From contig DASZOU010000008.1 in NCBI GenBank assembly GCA_035550655.1, positions 86,213 through 150,212 of the forward strand: DNA of 64,000 nt, in the 5' to 3' direction. Positions 42,942 through 51,982 of the stretch are shown in pieces (position 1 is the first letter of the stretch; every line of letters begins with the position of its first letter). Source of the DNA: DASZTV01 sp035550655 (GTDB lineage Bacteria; Actinomycetota; Actinomycetes; JAFAQI01). The notes beneath the pieces were generated by a model. The model was not told where the DNA came from. It saw only the letters and a program-made list of their open reading frames with translations, and did no database searches. Both the position numbers and the translations under genes were made by a program.

Positions 42942-43157
42942 ATGAATCCAGAGGACTTTCCCGAGTTGGCGGGTCCCCTGCGCCGGCTGATCGCCGGCTT
43001 TCCGGACGTGCCGTCCGACGTCGTCACCTCGATCATGGCCGACGCCTACATCCTGGTCGTCTCGGTGACCGGCGAGCCGCAGGTCGACCGCGCCGAGGAG
43101 CTCGCCGAGCTTCGCCTCGAGGCCCGCGTCGGACACCCGCTCGGCTGGGTGGCTTAG
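42942..43157 (+). CDS. Small three-helix-bundle-type protein
   Basis: 71-residue acidic protein, MNPEDFPELAGPLRRLIAGF followed by PDVPSDVVTSIMADAYILVV and a final helix VDRAEELAELRLEARV. The pattern of three amphipathic helices resembles the small three-helix-bundle dimerisation proteins of actinomycetes. AGAAGGG ends about eleven bases before the ATG, and a GTG nine bases earlier is the alternative start. The upstream region has DevR-like sites, so hypoxia or redox control is possible. It ends three bases before the stop of the convergent ligase-like gene. Function unknown. Confidence 0.6.
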   Translation: MNPEDFPELAGPLRRLIAGFPDVPSDVVTSIMADAYILVVSVTGEPQVDRAEELAELRLEARVGHPLGWVA

Positions 43158-43160
43158 CAG

Positions 43161-44999
43161 TTAGCCGAAGATCGGCGCGAAGCGATACCGGACCGGGCCG
43201 CGCGCCTGCTCTGCCCGTCGCCGGCGTCGCAGCGGCAGCGGAGCGACGAAGCCGATGGCGACGCCGAGCGCGGCCCCTGACGCCGGTGCCGTGCGCCAGA
43301 TCGATGCCCGCGCCGAGATCGGTGGTCCGGAAGCCTGGGTGTCGAAGAACGCGAGGTACGAGGTCTGCTGCAGCGTCGCGGTCAGCACGTCGTACGCGTG
43401 CAGTGTCTGCTTGGCGCTCGGAGACGAGATCCGCATCGTGCCGACACCCGCCGCGCCGTAGTCGTCGAGACAGCTGACGTGCACGCCCGACATGGACGGC
43501 GCCATGGCGTGCGCGACGTGACAGACGGTGGCGATCAGCAGCCGCCCTGAGGTCACGGCGTCGTACTGCCCGACGTTTCGCTCCGGGCTCACGGTCGAGA
43601 ACAAGCGTTGCTGCGAGACCGTGACCGGAGCGGCAACCATGGCGACGACACCGACCAGTGAGCCGATCGCACCGAAGAAGACGATGCGCCGGAAGGACCA
43701 CTTCGGCATCAGCGCTGTACCGAGCTCCGGCTCCTGCGTGGCGGTCGCGAGGGCGAGCAGCAGCATCACGAGCTCCGCCGGCTGGCTGAGCAGCAATGCG
43801 TCCTCCAGAACACCGCTTACCAGGAATGCCACGACCCCCACGAGGCAGCCGACGATCACGCGCTTTCGGTATGGGTCCTTCACCGCGAGGCCGCGTCCGG
43901 CCTGAAGCAGCGCCGTCGCGCACATGACGACGAGGATCGCCGCGCCCACGACCCCGGTGTCGCCGTACGCGTACAGGTAGAAGTTGTCGGTCGTTGGCAC
44001 GCCGATCGTCTGCAGCCCGCCGATGCCGAGCCCCAGATAGGCGTGATGCGACACGGCGTCGAGAATCGGCGGCAGTCGCTGGAACCGCACACCGACCGAC
44101 CCGACGTCGGTTTGCAGCGACAAGTGCCGCCGGATCGCCGCGTCGAAGAAGAACAACCCCGCGGCTGCGAGGATGCTGGTCGATGCGAGCAGGATGGCGC
44201 GCCGCTCCAGCAGCAAGACCGCGAGCAGCACGAAGACGACGGGTACGGCGGCGGCCGCGCTGCGTGCGTAGGTCCAGTAGATCGCGGCGAGAGCCACAGC
44301 CATCAGCGGCAGCCCGCGCACCAGCCAGTGCCGCATCCGCAGCACGGTTGCGGTCAGCAGCGGCAGCACCATCACCGCAAGCCACGCGTAGGCGAGCGCG
44401 AACTCCGCGCTGGACCGGACCCGGACGTGCCCGGCTCGCGTCTCCAGCACGTGCGCGGCCGTGGTGGATCCGGCTTCGCCCGCGAGGTCGAACCAGTGCT
44501 CGCCGAACGACTGCTTGGTCAGATGCTCGATTAGCGCCAGCACCGCCGACACCGTGAAGGTGACGAGGATGGTGCGCACCACGAAGCGGGGGTTGTCGAT
44601 CAGCCGGCACAACGCCAGCGTCACCACGAAGAACCCGGCGACGAAGCCGAGGTTGATGAGGCGCTGCAGTGCGACGGTCGGGATGCCGCTCGGCGGCGCG
44701 AACGCGAGACCGTCGGCGACCCATGCGAGCAGGAGCAGCGCGAGCCCCAGGTGCAGCGGCGTCGCCGTGAACAGCTTGCTTCGGCCGCCCTGCTTCGCCA
44801 TCACGGCGAGCCGGACCGCGGCGGCGCCGATCAGGATGTGGTTGACGGTCGCGTACGACGTCAGCATGTGCGGTGCGATCAGCGTCGACGGGACCAGCAT
44901 CATCGACGCGATGAGCAGTCCGAGGATTGCCGTCGGCCGGCTGTAGAGGCAGACCAGAGCAGCGAGCGCAGTGCCGCCGTCGATGATGAGGACGCCCAT
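43161..44999 (-). CDS. O-antigen ligase/polymerase-like membrane protein
   Basis: 612-residue integral membrane protein with about eleven helices, a large extracytoplasmic loop (~250-330), and a soluble-looking segment before the last helix (~470-580). The Wzy_C-type pattern is visible around the loop: YWTYARSAAAAVPVVF, then an arginine/histidine-bearing stretch VGVRFQRLPPILDAVSHHAYLGLGIGG, as in enzymes that polymerise or ligate lipid-linked glycans. It lies 57 bases downstream of a Wzz-like gene on the same strand, supporting a role in polysaccharide polymerisation. Confidence 0.8.
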   Translation of the reverse strand: MGVLIIDGGTALAALVCLYSRPTAILGLLIASMMLVPSTLIAPHMLTSYATVNHILIGAAAVRLAVMAKQGGRSKLFTATPLHLGLALLLLAWVADGLAFAPPSGIPTVALQRLINLGFVAGFFVVTLALCRLIDNPRFVVRTILVTFTVSAVLALIEHLTKQSFGEHWFDLAGEAGSTTAAHVLETRAGHVRVRSSAEFALAYAWLAVMVLPLLTATVLRMRHWLVRGLPLMAVALAAIYWTYARSAAAAVPVVFVLLAVLLLERRAILLASTSILAAAGLFFFDAAIRRHLSLQTDVGSVGVRFQRLPPILDAVSHHAYLGLGIGGLQTIGVPTTDNFYLYAYGDTGVVGAAILVVMCATALLQAGRGLAVKDPYRKRVIVGCLVGVVAFLVSGVLEDALLLSQPAELVMLLLALATATQEPELGTALMPKWSFRRIVFFGAIGSLVGVVAMVAAPVTVSQQRLFSTVSPERNVGQYDAVTSGRLLIATVCHVAHAMAPSMSGVHVSCLDDYGAAGVGTMRISSPSAKQTLHAYDVLTATLQQTSYLAFFDTQASGPPISARASIWRTAPASGAALGVAIGFVAPLPLRRRRRAEQARGPVRYRFAPIFG

Positions 45000-45056
45000 G
45001 ATGCTCAGCGCCTCAGCGGGTGAGTTGCCTCAGTGTCGCCGTCACGGCCACCGGCC

Positions 45057-45704
45057 TCACCAGCGACGGCGCAGCAGGTCGGCGACGATGATGAACGCCG
45101 CGCCGACGACGACGAACGCGACACCGGCGGACACCAGCTGCTTCTTCGTTGACACCTTCACCTTGATGCCGGCAGCAGGGCTGGTGACCTCGGTCAGCGT
45201 CACGCGCTGCACCGACGGGATGCCCAGCTTCTGTTGTTGCCGCTTGACGTAGTCGATCAGCTGGGCGGTCGCAGCCTGCGCGACCGCGCTTGCCTCCTGC
45301 GGGTTGTGACCCTGCGCGAACAAATCGATGGTGAACGTGTCGGCGCCCATCAACGTGCTGAGCGCGCCCTCGACCTCGCCGGTGCTCAGCCGGTACTGGC
45401 TGGCGAGCTGGCTCGCGACCGGTCCCGCGATCACCGACGTCTGCACCAGGCCCGCGTAGTAGAAGCGCAGCCGCTGCAGCTTGGCGAGAGTGGCGTCACC
45501 CTGGTCCTGCGTGACCGCGAAGGGCTGGTCGATCAGCATCGTCGAGTAGCTGATGTAGTGCGTCGGCTTCGACCGCTGATACAGCGCCGCGCCGGCGCCG
45601 GCGAGCAGTGCCAGGACGAGAGCGAGGATGACGGTCAGCGCGCTGACCTCGACCGGAATGGTGACTTGGCGCGGGCGAGGATCCGTCTGGTCGTCCGGCA
45701 GCAC
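45057..45704 (-). CDS. Wzz/YveK-like polysaccharide co-polymerase
   Basis: 215-residue protein with two membrane helices (~20-42 and ~188-208) bracketing an extracytoplasmic, helix-rich domain, the topology of chain-length determinants. The segment after the first helix (RSKPTHYISYSTMLI) and the proline-containing second helix region (TSPAAGIKVKVSTKKQ) fit the family. It has no fused tyrosine kinase. Located just upstream of the ligase/polymerase-like gene on the same strand, it likely sets chain length for the same polymer. Confidence 0.8.
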   Translation of the reverse strand: MLPDDQTDPRPRQVTIPVEVSALTVILALVLALLAGAGAALYQRSKPTHYISYSTMLIDQPFAVTQDQGDATLAKLQRLRFYYAGLVQTSVIAGPVASQLASQYRLSTGEVEGALSTLMGADTFTIDLFAQGHNPQEASAVAQAATAQLIDYVKRQQQKLGIPSVQRVTLTEVTSPAAGIKVKVSTKKQLVSAGVAFVVVGAAFIIVADLLRRRW

Positions 45705-45759
45705 GCGGCAACGCTACCGGCTCACCCGTCACCGATGCGGCGTATGGGACTCTGCGGCC

Positions 45760-46668
45760 GTGCAGGAAAGCGCCGCGGGCACCACCGTCGTGGTGCCGAC
45801 CCGTGACCGCCCGGCGCAGCTCGCCACGTGTCTGGAGTCGGTGCGTTCCAGCGTCCGTCCCGGCGACGAGCTGGTCGTCGTCGACAGCGCGTCGCGTGAT
45901 GCGAAGGCGGTTGCGGCGGTCGCTGCCGCCGCGGGTGCGAAGCTCGTGCGCTGCGAGCTGCCAGGAGTGAACCGGGCCCGCAACGCCGGCTGGCGGGCCG
46001 GCTCGCAGCCTGTCGTGGTGTTCACCGACGACGACGTCGTCGTGACGCCGGGGTGGCGCGATGCGCTCGTCGCCGCGGTCACCGCCGATGACAGTGTGGG
46101 CTTCGTATCGGGTCGGATCCTGCCGCCGGAGGGTGAGGTGCCATCACGGGATGTCGCCATCAAGCGGGGCGACGCACCTGAGCGGTACGACGCGACCAGC
46201 GTCGGCAACCTCGGCCACGGCGCGAGTCTCGCCGTGCCTCGCTCGGTGCTCGAGCGGATCGGGGGCTGGGACGACTCGCTCGGGGTGGGCGGCAGGTTCG
46301 GGTCATCACCCGAGCACGACCTGTTCGACCGCTGCTTCGCCGCGGGTTTCACGGGCCGCTTCGAACCGGCTGCCGTCGCGTACCACTCGCAGTGGCGTGG
46401 CCCACGGCGGCTGCTGCTGCTCGACGCCCGCTACGGCTTCGGGACCGGTGCGCGGCTCGCGAAGCTTGTGCGGACCGATCGGCGGCGGGCGCGGCTGGTC
46501 GCCGCGGACTACTACCGAGCCGGGGTCGCCGAGCTGAGCCGTGAGCTGTGCGCCCGCCATGGCTACCCGGCGCTCGGAACGGTGCTTCGGCTGCTCGCCG
46601 TACCCGTCGGCTTGCTGCGCGCGATCGTCGTACCGCTACGTGACGGTCACTTCCGGGTCCGCGGATGA
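45760..46668 (+). CDS. Glycosyltransferase family 2
   Basis: 302-residue GT-A enzyme starting at GTG 45760. Motifs are TTVVVPTRDRPAQL, the metal site VFTDDDVVVTPGW, LGHGASLAVPR and SSPEHDLFDR. The tail YHSQWRGPRRLLLLDARYGFGTGARLAKL and the end RDGHFRVRG are nearly repeated in the next gene, with which it overlaps by four bases (ATGA). These two are the closest pair among the GT2 paralogues of the island. Divergent from the Wzz-like gene with 55 bases between starts. Confidence 0.88.
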   Translation: MQESAAGTTVVVPTRDRPAQLATCLESVRSSVRPGDELVVVDSASRDAKAVAAVAAAAGAKLVRCELPGVNRARNAGWRAGSQPVVVFTDDDVVVTPGWRDALVAAVTADDSVGFVSGRILPPEGEVPSRDVAIKRGDAPERYDATSVGNLGHGASLAVPRSVLERIGGWDDSLGVGGRFGSSPEHDLFDRCFAAGFTGRFEPAAVAYHSQWRGPRRLLLLDARYGFGTGARLAKLVRTDRRRARLVAADYYRAGVAELSRELCARHGYPALGTVLRLLAVPVGLLRAIVVPLRDGHFRVRG

Positions 46669-47591
46669 CGTCGGCCGCGGAACGTCCGCCGCTGTCGGTC
46701 GTCGTGCCGACCCGCGGCCGGCCTGACCTGCTCGACTCCGCGCTGGCCTGCCTGCGCGCCTCCCTCGCCGACAGCGACGAGCTCGTCGTCGTCGAGTCCG
46801 GGTCGCCGCAGCCCGAGCCGGTGTGGGAGGTCGCCCGCCGTCACGGCGCGACCCTGCTCGTCGCGGCCGAGCCCGGTGTCTCCAAGGCGCGCAACCTCGG
46901 CTGGCAGCAGGCCCGGCACGACCAGGTCGCGTTCATCGACGACGACATCCGGGTGCGGGCCGGTTGGGCGGGGGCAATGGCGCGGGCGCTCGCCGCGCAC
47001 CCCGACGCCGCGTTCGTGTCGGGCCGGATCGACCTGCCCGAGGGACAAGGCACGCTCTCCCTCACGGTCAAGGACGACGACGACGAGCAGGAGTTCGACC
47101 GCCGCTCCGGTGGCGTGATCGGACACAGTGCGAACCTCGGGATGCATCGGTCCGTCCTCGCGGCGGTCGGTGGCTTCGACGAGGAGATGGGTCCTGGTTC
47201 GCGGTGGCCGGCCGGTGAGGATCCCGACCTGCTTGACCGTGTGCTGGCGACGGGGGCGCACGGCTGGTATGCGCCTGGTGCGGCGGCCTATCACGAGCAC
47301 TGGCGACGCGCCCGGCAGTACGTCGTCCTGCAACATCGCTACGGCATCGGGTCCGGTGCCCGGCTGGCGAAGCTCGCGCGGACGGACCGGGTCCGGTTCC
47401 GGGTGGTCCTGGTAGACGACGTGTGGCGGTGGGGCATCGCATCGGTGGGGCGCGAGCTGGTCAAGCGGGACTGGTTGCGTGCGGCCGGATCAATCCTGCG
47501 GGTCGCCGGAATGCTGCGGGGGACGGTGGCAGCGGCCTTCGTGCCGGTCCGCGACGGTCACTTCCGGGGTCGCGCCATCAGCTCGTCGTAG
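46665..47591 (+). CDS. Glycosyltransferase family 2
   Basis: 308-residue GT-A enzyme: LSVVVPTRGRPDLLD, AFIDDDIRVRAGWAG, IGHSANLGMHR and GEDPDLLDRVL, then YHEHWRRARQYVVLQHRYGIG and a closing RDGHFRGRA like its neighbour. The ATG overlaps the preceding stop. Its last 34 bases overlap the convergent glycosyltransferase gene that ends at 47558. Probably produced by tandem duplication of the upstream gene. Confidence 0.88.
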   Translation: MTSAAERPPLSVVVPTRGRPDLLDSALACLRASLADSDELVVVESGSPQPEPVWEVARRHGATLLVAAEPGVSKARNLGWQQARHDQVAFIDDDIRVRAGWAGAMARALAAHPDAAFVSGRIDLPEGQGTLSLTVKDDDDEQEFDRRSGGVIGHSANLGMHRSVLAAVGGFDEEMGPGSRWPAGEDPDLLDRVLATGAHGWYAPGAAAYHEHWRRARQYVVLQHRYGIGSGARLAKLARTDRVRFRVVLVDDVWRWGIASVGRELVKRDWLRAAGSILRVAGMLRGTVAAAFVPVRDGHFRGRAISSS

Positions 47592-48649
47592 AGGTCGTCC
47601 ACCGCCGCCGCGCACCGCTTCACGTCCCACTTCGCGGCGTTGTCGACGCCGCCCTTCGCGAGCCGGTCAGCCAGCGCGCGGTCGCCCAGCACGCGCACGA
47701 TGGCGGCGCCCAGCTCGTCGGCGTTGCCTTCCTCGACCAGCAGGCCACTGTTGCCGTCCTCGACGTACTCCGGGATCCCTCCGTGCCGGGTCGACACGAC
47801 CGGGCGGCCGCACGCGCTGGCTTCGAGGTTGACCAGGAGCAGGCTTTCGCTGTCGCCGTCGGGCGCGGTGCGGCTGGGCGTGACGACGACCGTGGCGCTG
47901 CGAAGCAGGTCGCGGACCTGCTCGTGCCGTCGGGTCGGATCGGGCTGGAACCAGGTGACCGAGTCGTCGGTCTGCTCGAGCAGCGGGGCGAGCCGGCCTT
48001 CACCCAGCACGTGCAGGCGAGCGTCCGGCAGCTCGGCATGGATTCGAGGCCACGCCTCGAGCAGGACGTCCAGGCCCTTCTTGGGGACCAGCCGCCCGAC
48101 GAACGCGACGATCGGCGGGCCGTCGGGAAGGGCGGCGGGCGTGAAGAACGAGGTGTCGACGCCGCTGGGCAGCACGCGGATCAGCGTCTCGTCGAAGCCA
48201 GCCGCGATCGTCTTGGCCGCGAGAAACCTCGACGGCACCGTGACGGCGTCGACCTCCCCGAAGACTCGCGTGTAGTGGTTCGGACTCGTGTGCAGCAGTC
48301 CCGTGATGTCGTGCCCGTGCAGGGACAGGACGTACGGCCGGCGGCCGACCGCGCCGAGGACGTCGTTTGCGGAGTGGCCGAAGTGCACGTGCAACAGGTC
48401 GACCCGGTACGCCGCGAGCAGTGCCGACAGCTGCGTGGTGCGGACCAGGTCCTTCACCCGTTGCGGTGACCGGTACGGAACGTGCTGCATGTGCAGCGAA
48501 CGCCGTGGCTGGTACGGGAACGCCTCGAGGCAGGTGAAGGCGTCGCGGCTGATGACGAGGCCGTAGTGGCGAGAGTGCCCGACCTGGGCGGCGACGAAGC
48601 CGGCTGATAGCTCCAGCCACCGCGGAAGGTAGTGCGCAACTCTGCCCAC
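47558..48649 (-). CDS. Glycosyltransferase family 4
   Basis: 363-residue GT-B enzyme resembling colanic-acid-type transferases. The acceptor region includes DLLHVHFGHSANDVLGAV and VLSLHGHDITG, and the donor region has VAFVGRLVPKKGLDVLLEAW followed by SRTAPDGDSESLLLVNLEAS, in which the Glu-rich loop is that of sugar transferases acting on exopolysaccharide precursors. The 3' end overlaps the convergent GT2 gene by 34 bases. Divergent from the methyltransferase at 48699 with 49 bases between starts. Confidence 0.9.
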   Translation of the reverse strand: MGRVAHYLPRWLELSAGFVAAQVGHSRHYGLVISRDAFTCLEAFPYQPRRSLHMQHVPYRSPQRVKDLVRTTQLSALLAAYRVDLLHVHFGHSANDVLGAVGRRPYVLSLHGHDITGLLHTSPNHYTRVFGEVDAVTVPSRFLAAKTIAAGFDETLIRVLPSGVDTSFFTPAALPDGPPIVAFVGRLVPKKGLDVLLEAWPRIHAELPDARLHVLGEGRLAPLLEQTDDSVTWFQPDPTRRHEQVRDLLRSATVVVTPSRTAPDGDSESLLLVNLEASACGRPVVSTRHGGIPEYVEDGNSGLLVEEGNADELGAAIVRVLGDRALADRLAKGGVDNAAKWDVKRCAAAVDDLYDELMARPRK

Positions 48650-48698
48650 GCTGCAGGAGCCTAGGGAGTGGTCACGGAGCGGACGGCAGAATGGCGGG

Positions 48699-49811
48699 GT
48701 GGACGTCTCCCCGGGACGGCTCGCCCGTCTCGGGCTGCCGCTGGCCTTGCTGGTGGGAATCGCCGCACCGCGGGTGCCGTCGAAGGCCAGGCTCGGGTTC
48801 GCCGCAGCGCTGATCGCGGTCTGGGCGGCGACGTACGCGCGCTACCGCCGTCGCGGGATCGAGGCGACCGCCGACGAGTGGGAGAAGCTGCGTACGGCGA
48901 CACCGCAGGTCTTCGCGCGGCACTACAACGAATGTGTTCCGACCGTCGAGGAAGAGCTCGACACGTGGAGCGACTACCACGGTCATCGGCACGAGATGCG
49001 CTACCGGCTCGTTGGTGAGACCGCCCGCGCGCATCTGCCGGCCGGTGGCGTCGTCGTCGACATCGGGTGCGGGTCGGCACTCGCCGCGGACCACCTGGCC
49101 GGCTGCGACGCGACGTACATCGGCCTGGACTTCGGCGGGCACCACATCACCTCGGCCGCGAAGCGGCATCGCGACGCGCAAGGCCCGCTGCGCACATCGT
49201 TCGTCCGCGGCGACGGGGAGCGGCTCCCGCTCGCCAGCGGGTCGGTCGACGTCGTGATCTTCACCGAGGTGATCGAGCACCTGCTGCGACCTGAGCTGGC
49301 GGTCTGGGAGATCGCGCGGGTCCTCAAGCCCGGCGGCGTGCTGGTGATGACGACGAACAACGCGTCGGAGATGCCGCTTCGGTTCCCGTTGTCCGATCCG
49401 TTCGCGTACGTCGAGAAGGCCGTCGGCTTCCACCACGACAAGGTCGTCTCGCACCGGCCGTGGATCTGGCCGGAACCGGTGAGCGCACACCTTGTGGCCG
49501 GCGACACGGCGGCCTGGGTGCCTCACACCTGGCACAAGCAGGCGGAGACCCGGCGCATGTTCGCGGCTGCCGGTCTCGAGACGATCCGGGCGGGCAGCTT
49601 CGAGTTCCCGCCGCCGCAGAGCCGCACCGCGCGCTGGCTCGAGACGCGTGGCGACGCGGGCCGCCGGCTGGTCGACGCGATCGAGCGCCTGTGCCAGGCG
49701 ACGCCGATGGTCAACCGGCTGGGCTGCCACCTCTTCATGGTGGCGAGACGGACCGAGGGAGGCGCGGCCGAGCCGCCGGCGGGGATCTGGCCAGGGCCGT
49801 TCTCCGGCTGA
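48699..49811 (+). CDS. Class I SAM-dependent methyltransferase with N-terminal membrane segments
   Basis: 370-residue protein. An N-terminal hydrophobic region (~7-50) suggests membrane attachment. The catalytic domain has SAM motif I VVDIGCGSALAADHL near residue 120, the acidic residue in YIGLDFGG, motif II-like VDVVIFTEVIEHL and RVLKPGGVLVMTT. It probably methylates a sugar of the polysaccharide or of its lipid carrier, given the neighbours, but the substrate is not shown. GTG start at 48699. The exporter genes follow. Confidence 0.85.
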   Translation: MDVSPGRLARLGLPLALLVGIAAPRVPSKARLGFAAALIAVWAATYARYRRRGIEATADEWEKLRTATPQVFARHYNECVPTVEEELDTWSDYHGHRHEMRYRLVGETARAHLPAGGVVVDIGCGSALAADHLAGCDATYIGLDFGGHHITSAAKRHRDAQGPLRTSFVRGDGERLPLASGSVDVVIFTEVIEHLLRPELAVWEIARVLKPGGVLVMTTNNASEMPLRFPLSDPFAYVEKAVGFHHDKVVSHRPWIWPEPVSAHLVAGDTAAWVPHTWHKQAETRRMFAAAGLETIRAGSFEFPPPQSRTARWLETRGDAGRRLVDAIERLCQATPMVNRLGCHLFMVARRTEGGAAEPPAGIWPGPFSG

Positions 49812-49931
49812 CCCGCTGCCGGGGCGAGCCGTGCCACGATGTGAGGCGCAAGCTGTTGGCGAGGGAACCACCCCGCCGGATCGAGGAGGGTCACCATCGC
49901 GACGCTGGCGAGCGCGGCGTCCGCTGCTGCG

Positions 49932-50783
49932 GTGGCGAGGCCTGACGAGGGCTTCGAGCTCCGAGGTCCCTCGACGCCGCCGCGGGTCATGCTCCGCGAG
50001 CTGTGGGCGGCGCGCCGGCTGCTGGTGATCCTCGCGCGCAAGGACTTCTACGTGCGCTACCGGCGTACCGTCCTCGGCGTCGTCTGGGCGGTCGGGGTGC
50101 CGCTGGTGCAGGCCGTGGTCCTGGCGATCGTGTTCACCCATGTCGTGGGCATCGGGCGCAGCTTCGCCTCGTCGCAGCGCGAGTACGCCGTCTTCCTGTA
50201 CTCCGCGCTCGTCCCGTGGAACTACATCGCCAACGCCGGTCCGGCGGCATCGACGGCGATCGTCGACAACGTCGCTCTCGCCGGGAAGATCTATTTCCCT
50301 CGCGCTCTGCCCGTCCTGGTGACCGCGGCCTCAGCCGTCTACCCGTTCTCGATCGGCATCGTGCTGCTGCTCGTGATGTCGCTCGTGGTGGGCAGCGGGA
50401 TCGGAGTGTCGTTCCTGCTGGTGATCCCGGGCGCGGCGCTGACGGTGCTGTTCGTCGTGTCAGTCGGCCTGTGTCTGTCCGCGCTGCACGTGTACTTCCG
50501 CGACATCCGCTACATCGTGATGGCGGTGCTGTCGGTCGGCTTCTACCTGACACCGATCATCTATCCGCTCGGCAAGCTCCAGCACTCCCACCACGTGCTG
50601 CGCGACCTGCTCGCGATCGGGCCCGGCTCCGGCCCGATCGAGATCTTCCGCGCCGCGACCGTCGGCTCGGACTCGGCCCTCGGTCTGGCAGTGGCGGCCT
50701 GCGCCGGCTGGTGCGTGGTGCTCGGAAGTGTCGGCTTCTGGTTGCAGTGCCGTCGCGACCGCGTCTTCGTCGATCTGTTGTGA
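49932..50783 (+). CDS. ABC-2 polysaccharide exporter permease (Wzm-type)
   Basis: 283-residue permease with six membrane helices. The cytoplasmic N-terminal stretch LARKDFYVRYRRTVLGVVWAV, the amphipathic region SALVPWNYIANA and the late LTPIIYPLGKL before the last helices are typical of the Wzm/TagG exporter family. With the next gene it forms an ABC exporter for a lipid-linked glycan. The first standard start is GTG 49932, without a ribosome-binding site. An in-frame ATC at 49896 has GAGGAGGG five bases upstream and may be the true start (see findings). The stop overlaps the ATPase GTG. Confidence 0.9.
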   Translation: MARPDEGFELRGPSTPPRVMLRELWAARRLLVILARKDFYVRYRRTVLGVVWAVGVPLVQAVVLAIVFTHVVGIGRSFASSQREYAVFLYSALVPWNYIANAGPAASTAIVDNVALAGKIYFPRALPVLVTAASAVYPFSIGIVLLLVMSLVVGSGIGVSFLLVIPGAALTVLFVVSVGLCLSALHVYFRDIRYIVMAVLSVGFYLTPIIYPLGKLQHSHHVLRDLLAIGPGSGPIEIFRAATVGSDSALGLAVAACAGWCVVLGSVGFWLQCRRDRVFVDLL

Positions 50784-51982
50784 GCGCATCGAAGACCGAC
50801 TCGGTCATCTCTCTTCGCGATGTGAGCAAGCGATACGTGAAGTACGACGACCAGCCGATGCTCGTCAACGCGCTACGGTTCCGCGCGCGAAGCCGGCGCA
50901 GCACGCTGCTCGCCGTCGACAACATGAACCTCGACATCGCGGCCGGCGAGAGCGTCGGCGTACTCGGTCGCAACGGCGCCGGCAAATCGACGCTGCTGCA
51001 GCTGTTGTGCGGCGTGACCGCGCCGTCGAGCGGGGTCGTCGCGGTCCGCGGGAAGGTCGCGCCGCTGATCTCGGTCGGCGTCGGTTTCCATCCCGAGCTG
51101 ACCGGCCGGGAGAACGTCTACGTCAACGGCACGATCCTCGGCATGAGCTCCGCCGAGATCGACCGCCGGCTCGACAGCATCATCGACTTCGCAGAGGTCG
51201 AGGACTTCATCGACACCCCGGTGAAGTTCTACTCCTCCGGCATGTTCGTGCGACTGGGTTTCTCCGTCGCGGTTGCCGCCGATCCGGACGTGCTGCTCGT
51301 CGACGAGGTCCTTGCGGTCGGTGACTTCGCGTTCCAGCTCAAGTGCTTCACGCGGATGCAGGAGATCCGGGCGCAGGGCACGACGATCGTCGTGGTCAGC
51401 CACAACATCAACGTGATCCGTGGCTTCTGTGACCGCGCTCTGGTGATGAGCCACGGCCAGAAGGTCTTCGACGGGCCGACATTCGAGGCGATCTCGGAGT
51501 TCTACAGCGTCGTGGGGCGCGAGGCGAAGGAAGACCTTCAAGGTGCCGGCGATCTGGCGGCGCACGACGCGGTGATCGAGTCGTTGACGCTGCACAACGC
51601 CGCGGGTGGCGAGCCGACCTTGCACTTCGACAGCGGTGATGAGGTCGCGCTCCGGCTGCGGGTGCGTGCGACCACGGACATCGCCAATCCGGTGATGGGG
51701 ATGACTATCACTGCGGAAACCGGAACGGTGGTCTACTCCGACACGAACCTGATGAATCCGTTCGACCCGTTGTCGACCGACGAGACGGCGGAGTACGAGA
51801 TGCGCCTCGCGTTGTCGTTGCCGAGCGGCGGCTACTACGCGACTGCTTCGTTCCACTCCGCGGAGGGTGGCAGCAGCGTGCTGCTCGGCCGCGCGGTTCC
51901 GGTCACGTTCTACGTGTCGGGCAGGAGCCTGGCCTCCGGCGTCGCCGACCTGGGCGGCACGTTTCACCGCGCGGGCTCGTGA
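50780..51982 (+). CDS. Polysaccharide exporter ATPase (Wzt-type) with C-terminal glycan-binding domain
   Basis: 400-residue ABC ATPase: Walker A GRNGAGKST near residue 63, a VGVGFHPELTGRENVY segment specific to polysaccharide exporters, the degenerate signature YSSGM near 151 and Walker B LLVDEVLAVGD near 170. After residue ~255 comes a beta-rich C-terminal domain (~265-395) like that of Wzt, which recognises the terminal modification of the polymer. GTG start overlaps the permease stop (GTGA), and the end overlaps the sulfotransferase start. This order suggests the sulfotransferase product is what the C-terminal domain reads. Confidence 0.92.
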   Translation: MSASKTDSVISLRDVSKRYVKYDDQPMLVNALRFRARSRRSTLLAVDNMNLDIAAGESVGVLGRNGAGKSTLLQLLCGVTAPSSGVVAVRGKVAPLISVGVGFHPELTGRENVYVNGTILGMSSAEIDRRLDSIIDFAEVEDFIDTPVKFYSSGMFVRLGFSVAVAADPDVLLVDEVLAVGDFAFQLKCFTRMQEIRAQGTTIVVVSHNINVIRGFCDRALVMSHGQKVFDGPTFEAISEFYSVVGREAKEDLQGAGDLAAHDAVIESLTLHNAAGGEPTLHFDSGDEVALRLRVRATTDIANPVMGMTITAETGTVVYSDTNLMNPFDPLSTDETAEYEMRLALSLPSGGYYATASFHSAEGGSSVLLGRAVPVTFYVSGRSLASGVADLGGTFHRAGS

